DNA of 64,000 nt from Acidovorax sp. GBBC 1281 (GCF_028473645.1 NZ_CP097269.1:2312001-2376000); one strand, 5' to 3'; positions 1-11,100 are shown, counted from the first letter of the stretch. Notes: generated from the letters alone by a model not told the origin. A program made the numbers and translations.

Positions 1-359
1 GTAATCAGCCAAGTGATTACACGCCAAAACATATGGCCGGATCATATTTGGCCCATACCACCTCGCTAAGAACCGAAATTGCTAAGTCGTTGATAGCATC
101 CCCTGGGAGGCCTGTACCGCAGGCAGGTCCGTTGCAACTGCCGCAGACACCTGGTTTTAGCACGCCTGAATTCGCCTTCGGTTGGGTGACAACAGGCGGT
201 GCCATCGTGATTCAAAGCACCAAGTACACAGTGGTTGTGTTGCAAGAACCGACCCTTGATCAGGGTAAAGTGAAATGGAGTTGCGTCGTGCATCCAGTTG
301 AAGCCAAGCCTAATCTTTGTGGATCTGATTATCAGAATGAAATGCTACAAAATAAGTAG
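1..359 (+). CDS. Small lipoprotein, 5'-truncated by the window; possible Rhs-associated immunity protein
   Basis: The reading frame is open from base 3 to the stop at 357-359. It aligns without gaps to the lipoprotein copy at 666-1071; in that alignment bases 1-2 (GT) are the end of the lipobox cysteine codon, so only the signal peptide lies outside the window. The C-terminal half (GAIVIQSTK ... VKWSC ... NLCG) has two cysteines and a layout loosely like the C-terminal beta domain of type IV pilins; that likeness is weak. It lies next to an Rhs-core remnant, so an immunity role against a periplasm-acting toxin is plausible but only inferred. A start at ATG 33 is less likely because homology continues upstream. 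Confidence 0.55.
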   Translation, partial: NQPSDYTPKHMAGSYLAHTTSLRTEIAKSLIASPGRPVPQAGPLQLPQTPGFSTPEFAFGWVTTGGAIVIQSTKYTVVVLQEPTLDQGKVKWSCVVHPVEAKPNLCGSDYQNEMLQNK

Positions 360-361
360 TA

Positions 362-484
362 AAAAGCACGGGACTGGCCGGTGGCACGACGATTTTCGTG
401 TACGACGCCGAAGGCCATCTGCTGGGCGAATACGACGCGTCAGGATATGATTCGAAGAGATTTGCTGCAAACCTTGGCGCATGA
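362..484 (+). pseudogene. Rhs-repeat core remnant (first piece)
   Basis: The frame starting at base 362 reads TGLAGGTTIFVYDAEGHLLG followed by EYDASG, typical of the late core of Rhs/YD-repeat toxins, then ends at TGA 482-484 after unrelated residues. It has no start codon of its own and begins two bases after the preceding lipoprotein stop. A second remnant at 2236-2370 continues the canonical core order (GNPIREIVWLG), so this looks like a displaced Rhs core end and not a live gene. Confidence 0.7.
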
Positions 485-669
485 AATACTGCATTGTCAA
501 TCAAGTCATTGGCGGAAAGGCAATAACAAGAGTCAGGACGGGAAATCCACTTGGGGTTTTGCATCGCCAATTGGATGTAAAGGCTGAGGCCATGATTACG
601 CGTCAACTGCTTGACCAGTACAATAAAGCACTTCAAAACGGGGATTCAGGATGCTCATGCACACGATGA
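481..669 (+). CDS. Short unidentified ORF, possibly a toxin-tip remnant
   Basis: A 62-codon ORF starts inside the Rhs remnant and ends just past the start of the following lipoprotein gene. Its second half (ITRQLLDQYNKALQNGD) looks like a plausible amphipathic protein tail, while the first half has no recognisable features. It may be the decayed C-terminal tip of the Rhs toxin or a spurious frame; no function can be assigned. Confidence 0.2.
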   Translation: MKYCIVNQVIGGKAITRVRTGNPLGVLHRQLDVKAEAMITRQLLDQYNKALQNGDSGCSCTR

Positions 670-1071
670 GAATGAGGGCTACGGTTTTGATGGCTGCATT
701 TGTTGCCGCTTGCAGTCCTGTGGCTGAAGTCACGCCGCGCCATTACGTTGGTTTGGTTGTTGGTCATTCTTCGCCATTGAAGATTGAAATTGCTAAAGCG
801 TTAATAGCATCCCCTGGAAAACCTGTGCCACAGGCCGGTACGTTGCAATTGCCGCCACCGTCCGGCTTGGCCCCGATGAAATTCGACTTTGGTTGGGTCA
901 CAGCAGGGGGGGGCCATCATGATTCAAAGCACCAAGTTTGCGGTGATTGTTTTGCAAGAGCCTATGCTTGATCAAGGTAAGGTGACGTGGAGTTGCATCG
1001 TGCATCCAGCTGAAGCCAAACCCAACCTTTGTGGATCCGATTATCAGAATGGATTGCTTCAAAATAAATAA
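666..1071 (+). pseudogene. Lipoprotein paralog, frameshifted in a G tract
   Basis: Starting at ATG 666 the protein has a lipoprotein signal peptide (VLMAAFVAAC lipobox), then matches the lipoprotein at 1-359 residue for residue until GWVTAGG. There the DNA has eight Gs (906-913) where the intact copy implies seven; the extra base shifts the frame to a stop at 969-971. The remaining C-terminal half (GAIMIQSTKF ... VTWSC ... NLCG) continues in the next frame to 1071. An upstream start at 651 is also possible. It could be a true pseudogene, a phase-variable gene or a sequencing error in the homopolymer. Confidence 0.7.
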
Positions 1072-1125
1072 CACTCTATCTAATGCCCATAAGCGCCAGT
1101 AGCCCGCTTCTTTTTTAATCTAAAA

Positions 1126-1191
1126 AAGGCCACCCGCAACCCCCTGCCAGTTGCTAAGGCTTTGGAGGGGCGGGCGGCTTATTTTTTAGCC
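1126..1191 (+). repeat. Intergenic repeat/terminator-like element, copy 1
   Basis: A roughly 65-bp segment running from AAGGCCACCCGCAA through CCTGCCAGTTGCTAA to a GC-rich stretch and TTTTTTAGCC. A similar copy lies at 1641-1706 after the next gene. The GGCC/GGCC-type ends plus T-run look like a rho-independent terminator, and the copy number suggests duplication together with the small cassette genes. Confidence 0.4.
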
Positions 1192-1359
1192 GCTGGATAT
1201 TTGACGTTACGCCCTCTTGCGTGTATTCATCTTGACTGTTTTAGTCGCATCGACGCTACTCTTTCCAGAATTGGAATCGGGAGCGTCCCAGGGTTGGAAA
1301 GATATGCGCAGTCTGATTCCATCGGGTTGAGTGGTGGGCTAAAATTGCAGGGAGTGAAT

Positions 1360-1626
1360 ATGGCCTGCAATCAAATTATCAAGATGGCCTACTATGTGGC
1401 AGTTGTCGCTTTCCCTGTTGTTTTGTCTCTCACTAATTTCGGAAATTACCTCCATGGAGGTACTCTCATTGAATTGGTTGCCATGCAGGGGGTGGCTGTA
1501 GTGATTTTTATGGTGGCAATAAAAATCTTTCCGAGGGTAGGAGTGACAGAGAAAGTTTTTGTTGTTCTCTGTGCCTTGGTTCCGCTGTTTTTTGTCATTG
1601 CTTCCTTGGTGTCATTGCTTGGGTAG
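1360..1626 (+). CDS. Small three-helix membrane protein, unknown
   Basis: 88 residues from ATG 1360, chosen because GGAG lies a few bases upstream and the hydrophobic protein begins there; a longer frame from 1162 adds residues read through the repeat element and is unlikely. Three predicted membrane segments lie at about residues 9-26, 35-54 and 66-86, with a short basic loop (IKIFPRVGVTEK) between the last two. No family recognised. It sits between the duplicated lipoproteins and the 1829 gene, among Rhs remnants, which makes an immunity-type membrane protein possible but unproven. AT content is higher than in the core genes downstream, as is common for cassette genes. Confidence 0.5.
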   Translation: MACNQIIKMAYYVAVVAFPVVLSLTNFGNYLHGGTLIELVAMQGVAVVIFMVAIKIFPRVGVTEKVFVVLCALVPLFFVIASLVSLLG

Positions 1627-1640
1627 TAATTTCCTTAAGT

Positions 1641-1706
1641 AAGCCACCAGCAATCCCTGCCAGCTGCTAAAGATGTGGGGTCCCTGGGGGGCTTCTGTTT
1701 TTAGCC
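1641..1706 (+). repeat. Intergenic repeat/terminator-like element, copy 2
   Basis: Second copy of the 1126-1191 element: AAGCCACCAGCAATC, CCTGCCAGCTGCTAA, a G-rich arm and TTTTTAGCC occur in the same order and spacing. It follows the small membrane-protein gene directly. Ends AAGCC and GGCTT can pair, followed by a T-rich run, so it may terminate transcription. Confidence 0.4.
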
Positions 1707-1828
1707 TCTGCGGACGAACTGTTTAGTGCGCTTGCTGCCACACCGATCCAAGACCTGCAACACAAACTTCTACTGTGCCTTAGGTAGCGCGCTGATGTAC
1801 AAAGCGGGTCATAAAAGGGAGTTAAAAA

Positions 1829-2212
1829 ATGGCAGAAGTTAAGCTCGTTGATGTTCTTGCTCTCTGGGCGCCAAGGCTTGAGGGAAACCTGTTGGAAAAG
1901 GGTGGGGAAAATGTTGCTAGTCAGTTGCGACGTGTCATCGTGCCTGCGCAAAAAATTGCTGGTGAACCGATCGATTTTTCATTTATGGCATTTCCCTATC
2001 CCCGATTGTCTGCTGAGCAGCTAAAAGAGGCCCCGCTTGTCGAAGAGGTAAGTTATCTAATTGATCATGGGAAGGCTAGATTTAGAGTGGATGTTGATCA
2101 TTTTGGTCAAATCAACTGGTTTTATATAAAAGGGGTGCCTGTGATTTTTGATTTGATGAAAATCGCATTTGCTTTCACGCCGGAAAATAGCACGCCATTC
2201 TGGAATTATTAA
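1829..2212 (+). CDS. Hypothetical protein, 127 aa, candidate immunity protein
   Basis: Starts at ATG 1829 behind AAGGGAG. The product is soluble, mixed alpha/beta by composition, without signal peptide or membrane segment, and ends TPENSTPFWNY. No family recognised. Its place directly before an Rhs-core remnant (2236-2370), its size, and its lower GC content compared with the housekeeping genes downstream are what one expects of an orphan immunity gene left by a displaced Rhs cassette. That role is an inference from context only. Confidence 0.55.
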   Translation: MAEVKLVDVLALWAPRLEGNLLEKGGENVASQLRRVIVPAQKIAGEPIDFSFMAFPYPRLSAEQLKEAPLVEEVSYLIDHGKARFRVDVDHFGQINWFYIKGVPVIFDLMKIAFAFTPENSTPFWNY

Positions 2213-2235
2213 ATAAGGGCCAATTGCACCGCTTG

Positions 2236-2370
2236 CTGAAGCTGATCGGATGTCAGGTAATCCGATTCGGGAAATCGTCTGGCTGGGGACATGCCCTTGG
2301 CGGTCTTCAATCCGGATGCCGCGTATGGCGCCAATGCGCTGCGAATGCGCCACAGGTTTACTACATAGCG
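2236..2370 (+). pseudogene. Rhs-repeat core remnant (second piece)
   Basis: Reads SGNPIREIVWLG, then after an apparent one-base deletion DMPLAVFNPD, and after further damage QVYY in another frame. These are successive parts of the canonical Rhs core (EIVWLGD-x-P-x-AV ... QVYY). At least two frameshifts are needed to follow it, so it is dead. It picks up the core roughly where the 362-484 remnant leaves off. Confidence 0.65.
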
Positions 2371-2373
2371 GTA

Positions 2374-2469
2374 TTAAGTGAAGCCCATGTAGGCTCCCTG
2401 CTTCGCAAGCTGTGCATTCGCTTCAAGCCCCAAGCTGAACATCCACAAGGCGCTGCGGATGTTCGTCAT
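2374..2469 (-). CDS. Possible 31-aa peptide
   Basis: On the minus strand ATG 2469 follows GAGGAG at 9-base spacing and opens a 31-codon frame (MTNIRSALWMFSLGLEANAQ ...) to TAA 2374-2376. It lies 63 bp after the hppA stop on the same strand. The good ribosome site and sensible composition argue for translation; size and lack of recognisable family argue for caution. It could also be the surviving start of a longer gene lost to the Rhs junction. Confidence 0.35.
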   Translation of the reverse strand: MTNIRSALWMFSLGLEANAQLAKQGAYMGFT

Positions 2470-2532
2470 TGCCTAGATCTCCTCGCGGTTCGTTGATTGG
2501 CCTTGTCGCCATTGCCCGTGCCGGGGGGGGGC

Positions 2533-4614
<2,082 letters not shown>

Positions 4615-4871
4615 GCTCTTTCTCCTTGGGTGTCGATTGCACGGAAAGGAAACACAACGCATCGGTGGTGCTTCCGCTGCGTTGCTTCCTCGTGCCCCGG
4701 GGCCTGCGTGCGAGCAGGCGGAGACGATTGGCCAACGGAGCCAATTTACTGCCAAGGGCCCGCGCGGGCAAGCGCGGCCGGGCGTGCGCCTAAAATCGCG
4801 CCACCCCCGGCCCGGCGCGGGCTGGCCCCGCGGCCGCCGGAGCCCATCACCTCCTCAACCTTCAGAGATCC
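4615..4871. promoter_or_regulatory. Divergent promoter region hppA/ppa
   Basis: 257 bp between divergently transcribed pyrophosphatase genes. No further gene was recognised; both promoters must lie here. No confident -35/-10 pair could be chosen by eye. Confidence 0.5.
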
Positions 4872-5399
4872 ATGTCCCTCAACAACGTCACCCCCGGCAA
4901 GAACACCCCTGAAACCTTCAATGTGGTCATCGAGATCCCCATGGACTCGGACCCCATCAAGTACGAGGTGGACAAGGAATCGGGCGCCATCTTCGTGGAC
5001 CGTTTCATGACCACGGCCATGTACTACCCCTCCAACTACGGCTACGTGCCGCAAACGCTGAGCGGCGACGGCGACCCGGTGGACGTGCTGGTGATCACCC
5101 CCTATCCGCTGCTGCCCGGCGTGGTCGTGCCCTGCCGCGCGCTCGGCATCCTGAAGATGGAAGACGAAGCGGGCGTCGATGGCAAGGTGCTGGCCGTGCC
5201 CACCACCAAGGTCCTCAAGATGTACGAGAACTGGAAGACCGTGGACGACGTGAACCCGATGCGCCTGAAGGCCATCAGCCACTTCTTCGAGCACTACAAG
5301 GACCTGGAAGAAGGCAAGTGGGTCAAGGTGCTGGGCTGGGAAGGCATCGAGGCGGCCCACCAGGAAATCGTGGAAGGCCTGGCCAACTACAAGAAGTGA
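4872..5399 (+). CDS. ppa: Soluble inorganic pyrophosphatase
   Basis: Family I cytosolic inorganic pyrophosphatase, 175 aa, full length for bacterial enzymes. It hydrolyses PPi to two phosphates and drives biosynthetic reactions. The metal-binding signature DGDPVDVLV is present, with the surrounding [10 protein letters not shown] and the conserved Lys/Glu/Tyr set of the active site. Start at ATG 4872. Followed by a perfect hairpin plus T-run terminator at 5493-5516, so it is probably monocistronic. The pairing with hppA gives this genome a soluble and an energy-conserving PPi-degrading enzyme controlled from one intergenic region. Confidence 0.97.
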   Translation: MSLNNVTPGKNTPETFNVVIEIPMDSDPIKYEVDKESGAIFVDRFMTTAMYYPSNYGYVPQTLSGDGDPVDVLVITPYPLLPGVVVPCRALGILKMEDEAGVDGKVLAVPTTKVLKMYENWKTVDDVNPMRLKAISHFFEHYKDLEEGKWVKVLGWEGIEAAHQEIVEGLANYKK

Positions 5400-5492
5400 G
5401 ATAGGGCGCTTCCCTTTAGCTCCTTTTCCCCAGGTTCCTCAGTTCCGGCCGCCGCCCTGGTGCCCGGGGCCGAAACTTCCAAAAGCCTGCCG

Positions 5493-5516
5493 GCCTGCGT
5501 GCCCGCAGGCTTTTTT
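5493..5516 (+). terminator. Rho-independent terminator of ppa
   Basis: Perfect 7-bp stem GCCTGCG / CGCAGGC with a 4-base loop, followed directly by six Ts. Confidence 0.85.
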
Positions 5517-5564
5517 CATGGGGCGGTATCTGCGGATGGCGCTGGGCCGCAACGGATTCGAATA

Positions 5565-5580
5565 CTGTATATTTAAACAG
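5565..5580. promoter_or_regulatory. LexA box (SOS operator) for imuA-imuB-dnaE2
   Basis: CTGTATATTTAAACAG matches the LexA consensus CTGT-N8-ACAG exactly and lies 17 bp before the imuA start. It places the mutagenesis cassette under SOS control, as known for this operon in proteobacteria. Confidence 0.9.
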
Positions 5581-5597
5581 TCTTCGATGCCCGCCCC

Positions 5598-6578
5598 ATG
5601 TCCCGCCTCGCCCTTGCCTCCCTCCCACCGGACGCCGCCGCCCGCAGGGAAAGCGCTGCCCGCCTGGAACTGCCCGGCGTGTGGCAGGGCGATGCGCTCA
5701 CGGCGCAGAACGGGCGCGTGCAGCCTTCCGGCCATGCGCTGCTGGATGCGGCGCTGCCCGGTGGGGGATGGCCCCTGGGGGCCATGACCGAGGTGCTGCA
5801 GCCGCCGCAGGGCGGGGCCGAGTGGCCTCTGGTGCTGCCGGCGCTGGCCCGGGCGGTGGCGCAGCGGGGCGGGCAGGTGGTGCTGGTGGCGCCGCCTGCC
5901 GAGCCCTTCGCTCCCGCGCTGCAGGCCGCGGGCCTGCCGGCCGACCGGCTGTGCCGCGTGCGCCCCCTGCCTTCGCGGCACGACCAGTCGGCCGCCTGGG
6001 CCAGCGAGCAGGCCCTGCGCTGCCGCGACGTGCTGGCCGTGCTGGCCTGGCTGCCCCAGGCGCCGCCCGAAGCGCTGCGCCGCCTGCAGCTGGCCGCGGC
6101 CCAGCAGGCGGCGCTGCTCTGGGTGTTCCGCCCGCAGGACCTTCGCCGGCAAGCTTCGCCCGCGCCGCTGCGGCTGTGGGTGGTGCAGGGCGTTCCAGCG
6201 ATCCAGGGGATTCAGGGGATCCAGGGGATTCAGGGGATTCAGGGGGCCGAAGGTTCGCCAGCGCTGGGGCGCGCGCCGGAGCTGCCGGCTCCGGCGCAAG
6301 TCCCGGGATGGCCGGACGGGGGCAGGGCGCCCGGCGTGCTTCAGGTGCATGTTCTCAAGCGGCGCGGGCCGCCGTTGATGCAGCCGGTGCCGGTCTGCGC
6401 GCACGCGTCCGCGATGTCCGCCGTGCTGGCGGCAATGCGGGCGTTGAAGGCGCGCCGGTTTCCGGGCGATGCCTCCGCTCCGGCTGCGCAGCGGCCGGTG
6501 CCCGTCGCGCCACAGGGGGTGGCGGTCCATCAGGAGCGGGTCCATGCACTGGATCGCCGTGCCTTCGTCGCTGGATGA
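5598..6578 (+). CDS. imuA: Translesion synthesis-associated protein ImuA
   Basis: First gene of the SOS mutasome, 326 aa. ImuA is a RecA/SulA-related protein without full ATPase motifs that works with ImuB and DnaE2 in damage-induced mutagenesis. Supporting features are the N-terminal ELPGVWQGDAL and the GHALLDAALPGGGWPLGAM segment typical of ImuA, plus the LexA box just upstream. The start ATG 5598 follows the operator. An unusual five-fold Ile-Gln-Gly repeat (6201-6245) sits in the middle of the protein. The end overlaps the natural start of imuB by 35 bp, implying translational coupling. Confidence 0.88.
   Translation: MSRLALASLPPDAAARRESAARLELPGVWQGDALTAQNGRVQPSGHALLDAALPGGGWPLGAMTEVLQPPQGGAEWPLVLPALARAVAQRGGQVVLVAPPAEPFAPALQAAGLPADRLCRVRPLPSRHDQSAAWASEQALRCRDVLAVLAWLPQAPPEALRRLQLAAAQQAALLWVFRPQDLRRQASPAPLRLWVVQGVPAIQGIQGIQGIQGIQGAEGSPALGRAPELPAPAQVPGWPDGGRAPGVLQVHVLKRRGPPLMQPVPVCAHASAMSAVLAAMRALKARRFPGDASAPAAQRPVPVAPQGVAVHQERVHALDRRAFVAG
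6201..6245 (+). repeat. 9-bp tandem repeat in imuA (Ile-Gln-Gly x5)
   Basis: Five consecutive 9-bp units, ATTCAGGGG or ATCCAGGGG, encode IQG five times. Unit length is a multiple of three, so copy changes keep the frame. Confidence 0.95.
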
Positions 6579-8168
6579 ACTGCCGCCCGGCGCCCCGGCG
6601 CCCCGGCCGCCTCGGCGGGCTGGTGGGCGCTGCGCTTCACGCCCCGGGTGGCGCTGCTCGACGAAGCCCTGCTGCTGGAGGTGGCCAGCACCGAGCGCCT
6701 CTGGGGCGGCCGGGCCCGGCTGCTTTCGCTGATCCGGCAGCACCGGCCGGGGTTCTGCGGGCATGCCGAACCGGCAGAGACCGCTGCAGCGCAGAAGGCG
6801 CCAGCGCCCGAGCGGCCCGGACCAGGGCCAGGCGCAGAAAAAGACAGGGACAAGGACGCCGGTCGCCTGCCGCAGCCACCCGGCGGCGACCCGGCACTGG
6901 CCCAAGGCGCCACGGCCTTCGAAGCCCTGGCCCTGCTGCGGCTGGCCCAGGCCGACCCTCCGCATCGCCCGCCGCGCCGATTGCCGCACGACCTGCCCCT
7001 GCGCACCCTGGCGGCCCTGCGCCCGCACGCCGCCAGCCTGGAGCGCATGGGCTGCCGCACGCTGGGCGCGCTGCGGGCCTTGCCGCGGGCGGGCGTGGCG
7101 CGCCGGTTCGGGGCCGATGTGCTGAGGGCGCTGGACCAGGCCTTTGGCGACGTGCCCCATCCCTTGCCCTGGATCGAACTGCCCGAGCGCTTTTCGCTGT
7201 CGGCCGAGCTGCCCGCGCTGGCCGAATCGGCCGGCACCTTGCTGTGGTCCGCCAACCGGCTGCTCGGGGTGCTGCACGGCTGGCTGCAGGCGCGCCAGCA
7301 GGGCGTGCTGGCGCTGGAGCTGGCCTGGCGCCACGACCTGCGCCGCATCGACGGTGTGGACCTGCCGGCCCAGCAAAGCCTGACGGTGCGCACGGCCGAG
7401 CCCACGCAGGACCTGGCCCATCTGCGCCGCCTGCTCGCCGAGCACCTGGGCCGCCAGCGCCTGGCCGCGCCGGTGAACCAGATCACCCTGAGCGGCACCG
7501 AAACCCGGCCCTGGGCCGAGGCCAGTGCCAGCCTCCTGCCGCCCAGCCCCGAAGACGCACGGCGCGCGCAGGGCGAGCCCTGGCACCAATGGGTGGAGCG
7601 GGTCTCGGCCCGGCTCGGGGCGCAGCAGGTGGAGGTGGCCGTGCTGCAGGCGGACCACCGGCCGGAATGCATGCTGCGCTGGGAGCCGGCCGCGGGCCAG
7701 TCCGCACCGGTTCAGGGTCCTGCCACCGTGCGCTCCCCCCGGGCGCGCTCTGGAGGGGGGGCTACGACCACAGCGGGGGCGGGCAGGGCGGACGATGGCC
7801 GTGCCACGGGGTCGGCCCGCCACGACGGCGGCGCAGGGAGTGCTGGCAGCGTCAGCACTGCCAGCCACCGCGATCCCCGGCCCGCCGCCGTAGCCGCCGA
7901 TGCCGCGCTGTGGCCCGGCTGGCTGCTGCGCCCGCCCCAGCGCCTGGCCCTGCAGGGCAGCCGCCCGCTGTGGCATGGCCCGCTGCGCCTGCTGGCCGGT
8001 CCCCACCGCTTCGATGGCGGTTGGTGGGACGCCTCGCAGCACCTGGAGCGGCGCGACTATTTCGTGGCCCACAACGACACCGTGGGCACGGTGTGGATCT
8101 TTCGGCAATGGGCGGGGACGCGCGAGGCAGGCCGGCACGAGTGGTTCCTGCACGGGGTGTTCGGATGA
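6544..8168 (+). pseudogene. imuB: ImuB (inactive Y-family polymerase), frameshifted near the start
   Basis: ImuB is the catalytically dead Y-family polymerase that links DnaE2 to the beta clamp. The natural start is ATG 6544 (MHWIAVPSSLDELPPGAP), overlapping imuA. An 8-bp unit GGCGCCCC is present twice in tandem (6589-6596, 6597-6604); this throws the frame. Removing one copy gives a seamless protein through AASAGWWALRFTPRVALLDE into the rest (LLLEVASTERLWGGRARLL ...), which then runs intact to 8168. The only start in the downstream frame would be GTG 6648, deleting about 30 conserved residues. Hence probably inactive as read. The 3' end overlaps dnaE2 by ATGA. The C-terminal third contains a long Gly/Ala/Arg-rich linker (about 7735-7860). 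Confidence 0.85.
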
Positions 8169-11100
8169 GCGGCGTCACCGTCTTCCCATCCCCGGGTGGG
8201 CCACCGACCCGGCCCGCGCATGCCCTGCCCGACTACGCCGAGCTGCATTGCCTCACCAACTTCAGCTTCCAGCGCGGCGCCTCGCATCCCGCCGAACTGG
8301 TGCAGCGCGCGGCGGAGCTGGGCTACGCGGCGCTGGCGATCACCGACGAATGTTCGGTGGCCGGCGTGGTGCGGGCGCACACCGTGGCCAAGCGGCTCGG
8401 CCTGAAACTCATCGTGGGCAGCGAGTTCGCCTGGGGCGATCTGCGCCTGGTGGCGCTGGCGCGCGACGCCGAGGGCTGGGGCAACCTGTGCGAGTTCATC
8501 ACCGCCGCGCGCCAAGCCGCCCCCAAGGGCGAATACCGCCTGCACGCCGGCACCGACTTCGCGCTTCTGCGTGGATGTGAGGTGCTGCTGGCACCACGTC
8601 GCGATCGTCTTTATGCTACTGATTTGATAGCTACAGAGGTATGTTTTTCTAAGGCATTGGCCCAATTGAGCCCGTGGGGCATCGCCCCCTGGCTGGCCGT
8701 GGAGCAACCCCTGGCCCCCGACGACAGCCTGTGGCTGACCACGCTGGAACAGGTGGGGCAGGCGCTCGGCCTGCCGCTGGTGGCGGCGGGCGACGTGCAC
8801 ATGCACGTGCGCGGACGCAAGCGCCTGCAGGACGTGGTCACCGCCGTGCGCCTGGGGCGGCCGGTGCCCGAATGCGGCTTCGCGCTGCAGCCCAACGCCG
8901 AGCGGCACCTGCGCGCGCGCATGCGGCTGGCCGCCATCTACCCGCCTGCGCTGCTGGCCGCCACGCTCGCCGTGGCGGAGCGCTGCACCTTCAGCCTCGA
9001 CGAGATCCGCTACCGTTACCCGAAGGAAACCGTGCCGCCCGGCATGACCCCGGGCGAAGCCCTGGCCTGGTACACCGAGCAGGGCGCCCAGAGCCGCTAC
9101 CCGATGGGCGTGCCCGACGCCGTGCGCACACAGATCGCCAGGGAGCTCGACCTCATCGCGCACTGCCGCTACGAGATGTACTTCCTCACCGTGCACGACA
9201 TCGTGCGCTACGCCCGCAGCCGGGGCATCCTGTGCCAGGGGCGGGGCTCCGCCGCCAATTCGGCGGTGTGCTTTTGCCTCGGGGTCACGGCGGTCGATCC
9301 GACCAAGACGCGGCTGCTCTTCGAGCGCTTCATCAGCAAGGAGCGCGACGAGCCGCCCGACATCGACGTGGATTTCGAGCACGACCGGCGCGAAGAGGTC
9401 ATCCAGTACATCTATGCCAAGTACGGCCGCGAGCGGGCGGCCATCGCGGCCGTGGTCATCAGCTACCGCACGCGCAGCGCGCTGCGCGACGTGGGCAAGG
9501 CGCTGGGCGTGGCGCCCGCGCTCATCGATGCCTTCGCCAGGGACCACCACTGGTTCGACGAGGCCATCGCCACCGACCGCCTGCAGGAATTGGCCGAAGC
9601 CGTGGACGTGCCGCTGGCGCTGCATGTGGCCGAACTGTGGCTCAAGCTGGCGCGCGATCTGAAGGGCTTTCCGCGCCACCTGAGCCAGCACGTCGGCGGC
9701 TTCGTGCTCACCGAGGGCAAGCTCACGCGGCTGGTGCCCGTGGAGCCCGCCAGCATGGACGGCCGCTCCATCATCCAGTGGGACAAGGACGACCTGGACG
9801 ACATGCACCTCATGAAGGTGGACGTGCTCGCCCTGGGCATGCTGAGCGCGCTGCGCCGCGCCCTGGACCTGCGCGCCCTGCTGCGCGGCGAGCACTGGGA
9901 CCTGGCCGGCATCCCGCGCGAGGACGGCGCCACCTACGACATGATCTGCGCGGCCGACACCGTGGGCGTGTTCCAGATCGAAAGCCGGGCGCAGATGAGC
10001 ATGCTGCCGCGACTGCGCCCGCGCGAGCTGTATGACCTGGTGGTCGAGGTGGCCATCGTGCGGCCGGGGCCGATCCAGGGCGGCATGGTGCACCCGTACC
10101 TGCAGGCCCGGGAGCGGCGGTTGCGCGGCGAGCCGCTGGAACTGGAGCACAAAGAGTTGACAGAGGCCCTGGAGCGCACGCTGGGCGTTCCCATCTTCCA
10201 GGAGCAGGTCATGCAGATCGCCATGATCGCTGCCCGCTTCACGCCTGGCATGGCCGATGAGCTGCGCCGCTCCATGGCCGCATGGAAGCGCACCGGTGGC
10301 GTCCACCGCTTCGAAGGGCCTTTCATGAAGGGCATGGCGGACAACGGCTACAGCGAAGATTTCGCCCGGCGCGTCTTCCGGCAGATCGAAGGTTTCGGCG
10401 AATACGGCTTCCCCGAGAGCCATGCCTACAGCTTCGCCATGCTGGCTTATGCGAGCAGCTGGTTCAAGTGCCACGAGCCCGCATGCTTCCTGGTGGCGCT
10501 GCTCAATTCGCAGCCCATGGGTTTCTACACGCCTTCGCAACTGGTGCAGGACGCCGTGCGCCACGGCGTGCGCGTGCTGCCCATCGATGCGGTGCACAGC
10601 GACTGGGACGCGACCCTGGAGGGCGAGCCCCAGCCCGTGCGCGGCGTGGCCGACCCGCAGCCTGCCGTGCGCCTGGGCTTGCGGCTGGTGGTGGGGCTGG
10701 CCCAGTCCACGGCCGAGCGGCTGGTCGCGGCTCGGGCGGTCCAGGCGTTTGCCGGCACCGAAGACCTGGCCCTGCGCGCCCGGCTGGACCGGCCCGCGCT
10801 GCAGGCATTGGCCGCGGCCGATGCGCTGCGCTCCCTGTCGGGCCACCGGCGCCAACAGGCCTGGGACGCCGCGGCGCAATGGCGCGCGCCGGCCTTGCTG
10901 CAGGACGCGGCGGTGAACGAGGCACCCCTGGCCCTGCCCGAGGCGCCCGAAGGCGAGGAGATCCTGTTCGACTACGCGGCCACGGGCCTCACACTGCGCC
11001 GCCATCCGCTGGCGCTGCTGCGCGGCCGGCTGGAGCGCTGGCGGCTGTTGACTGCCCTGGCGCTGCGCGACATGCCCAACGGCCGCCGCGTGCGCGCCTG

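Noticed and set aside
1162..1359. Longer N-terminus for the small membrane protein
   Set aside because: It reads through the repeat element; the ribosome site and hydrophobic start favour ATG 1360.
5681..8164. Upstream extension of the dnaE2 frame through imuA and imuB
   Set aside because: The frame is open by GC bias only; DnaE2 homology begins at ATG 8165.
6648..8168. imuB starting at GTG 6648 as an intact gene
   Set aside because: It would omit the conserved MHWIA start and about 30 residues that become continuous if one 8-bp unit is removed.
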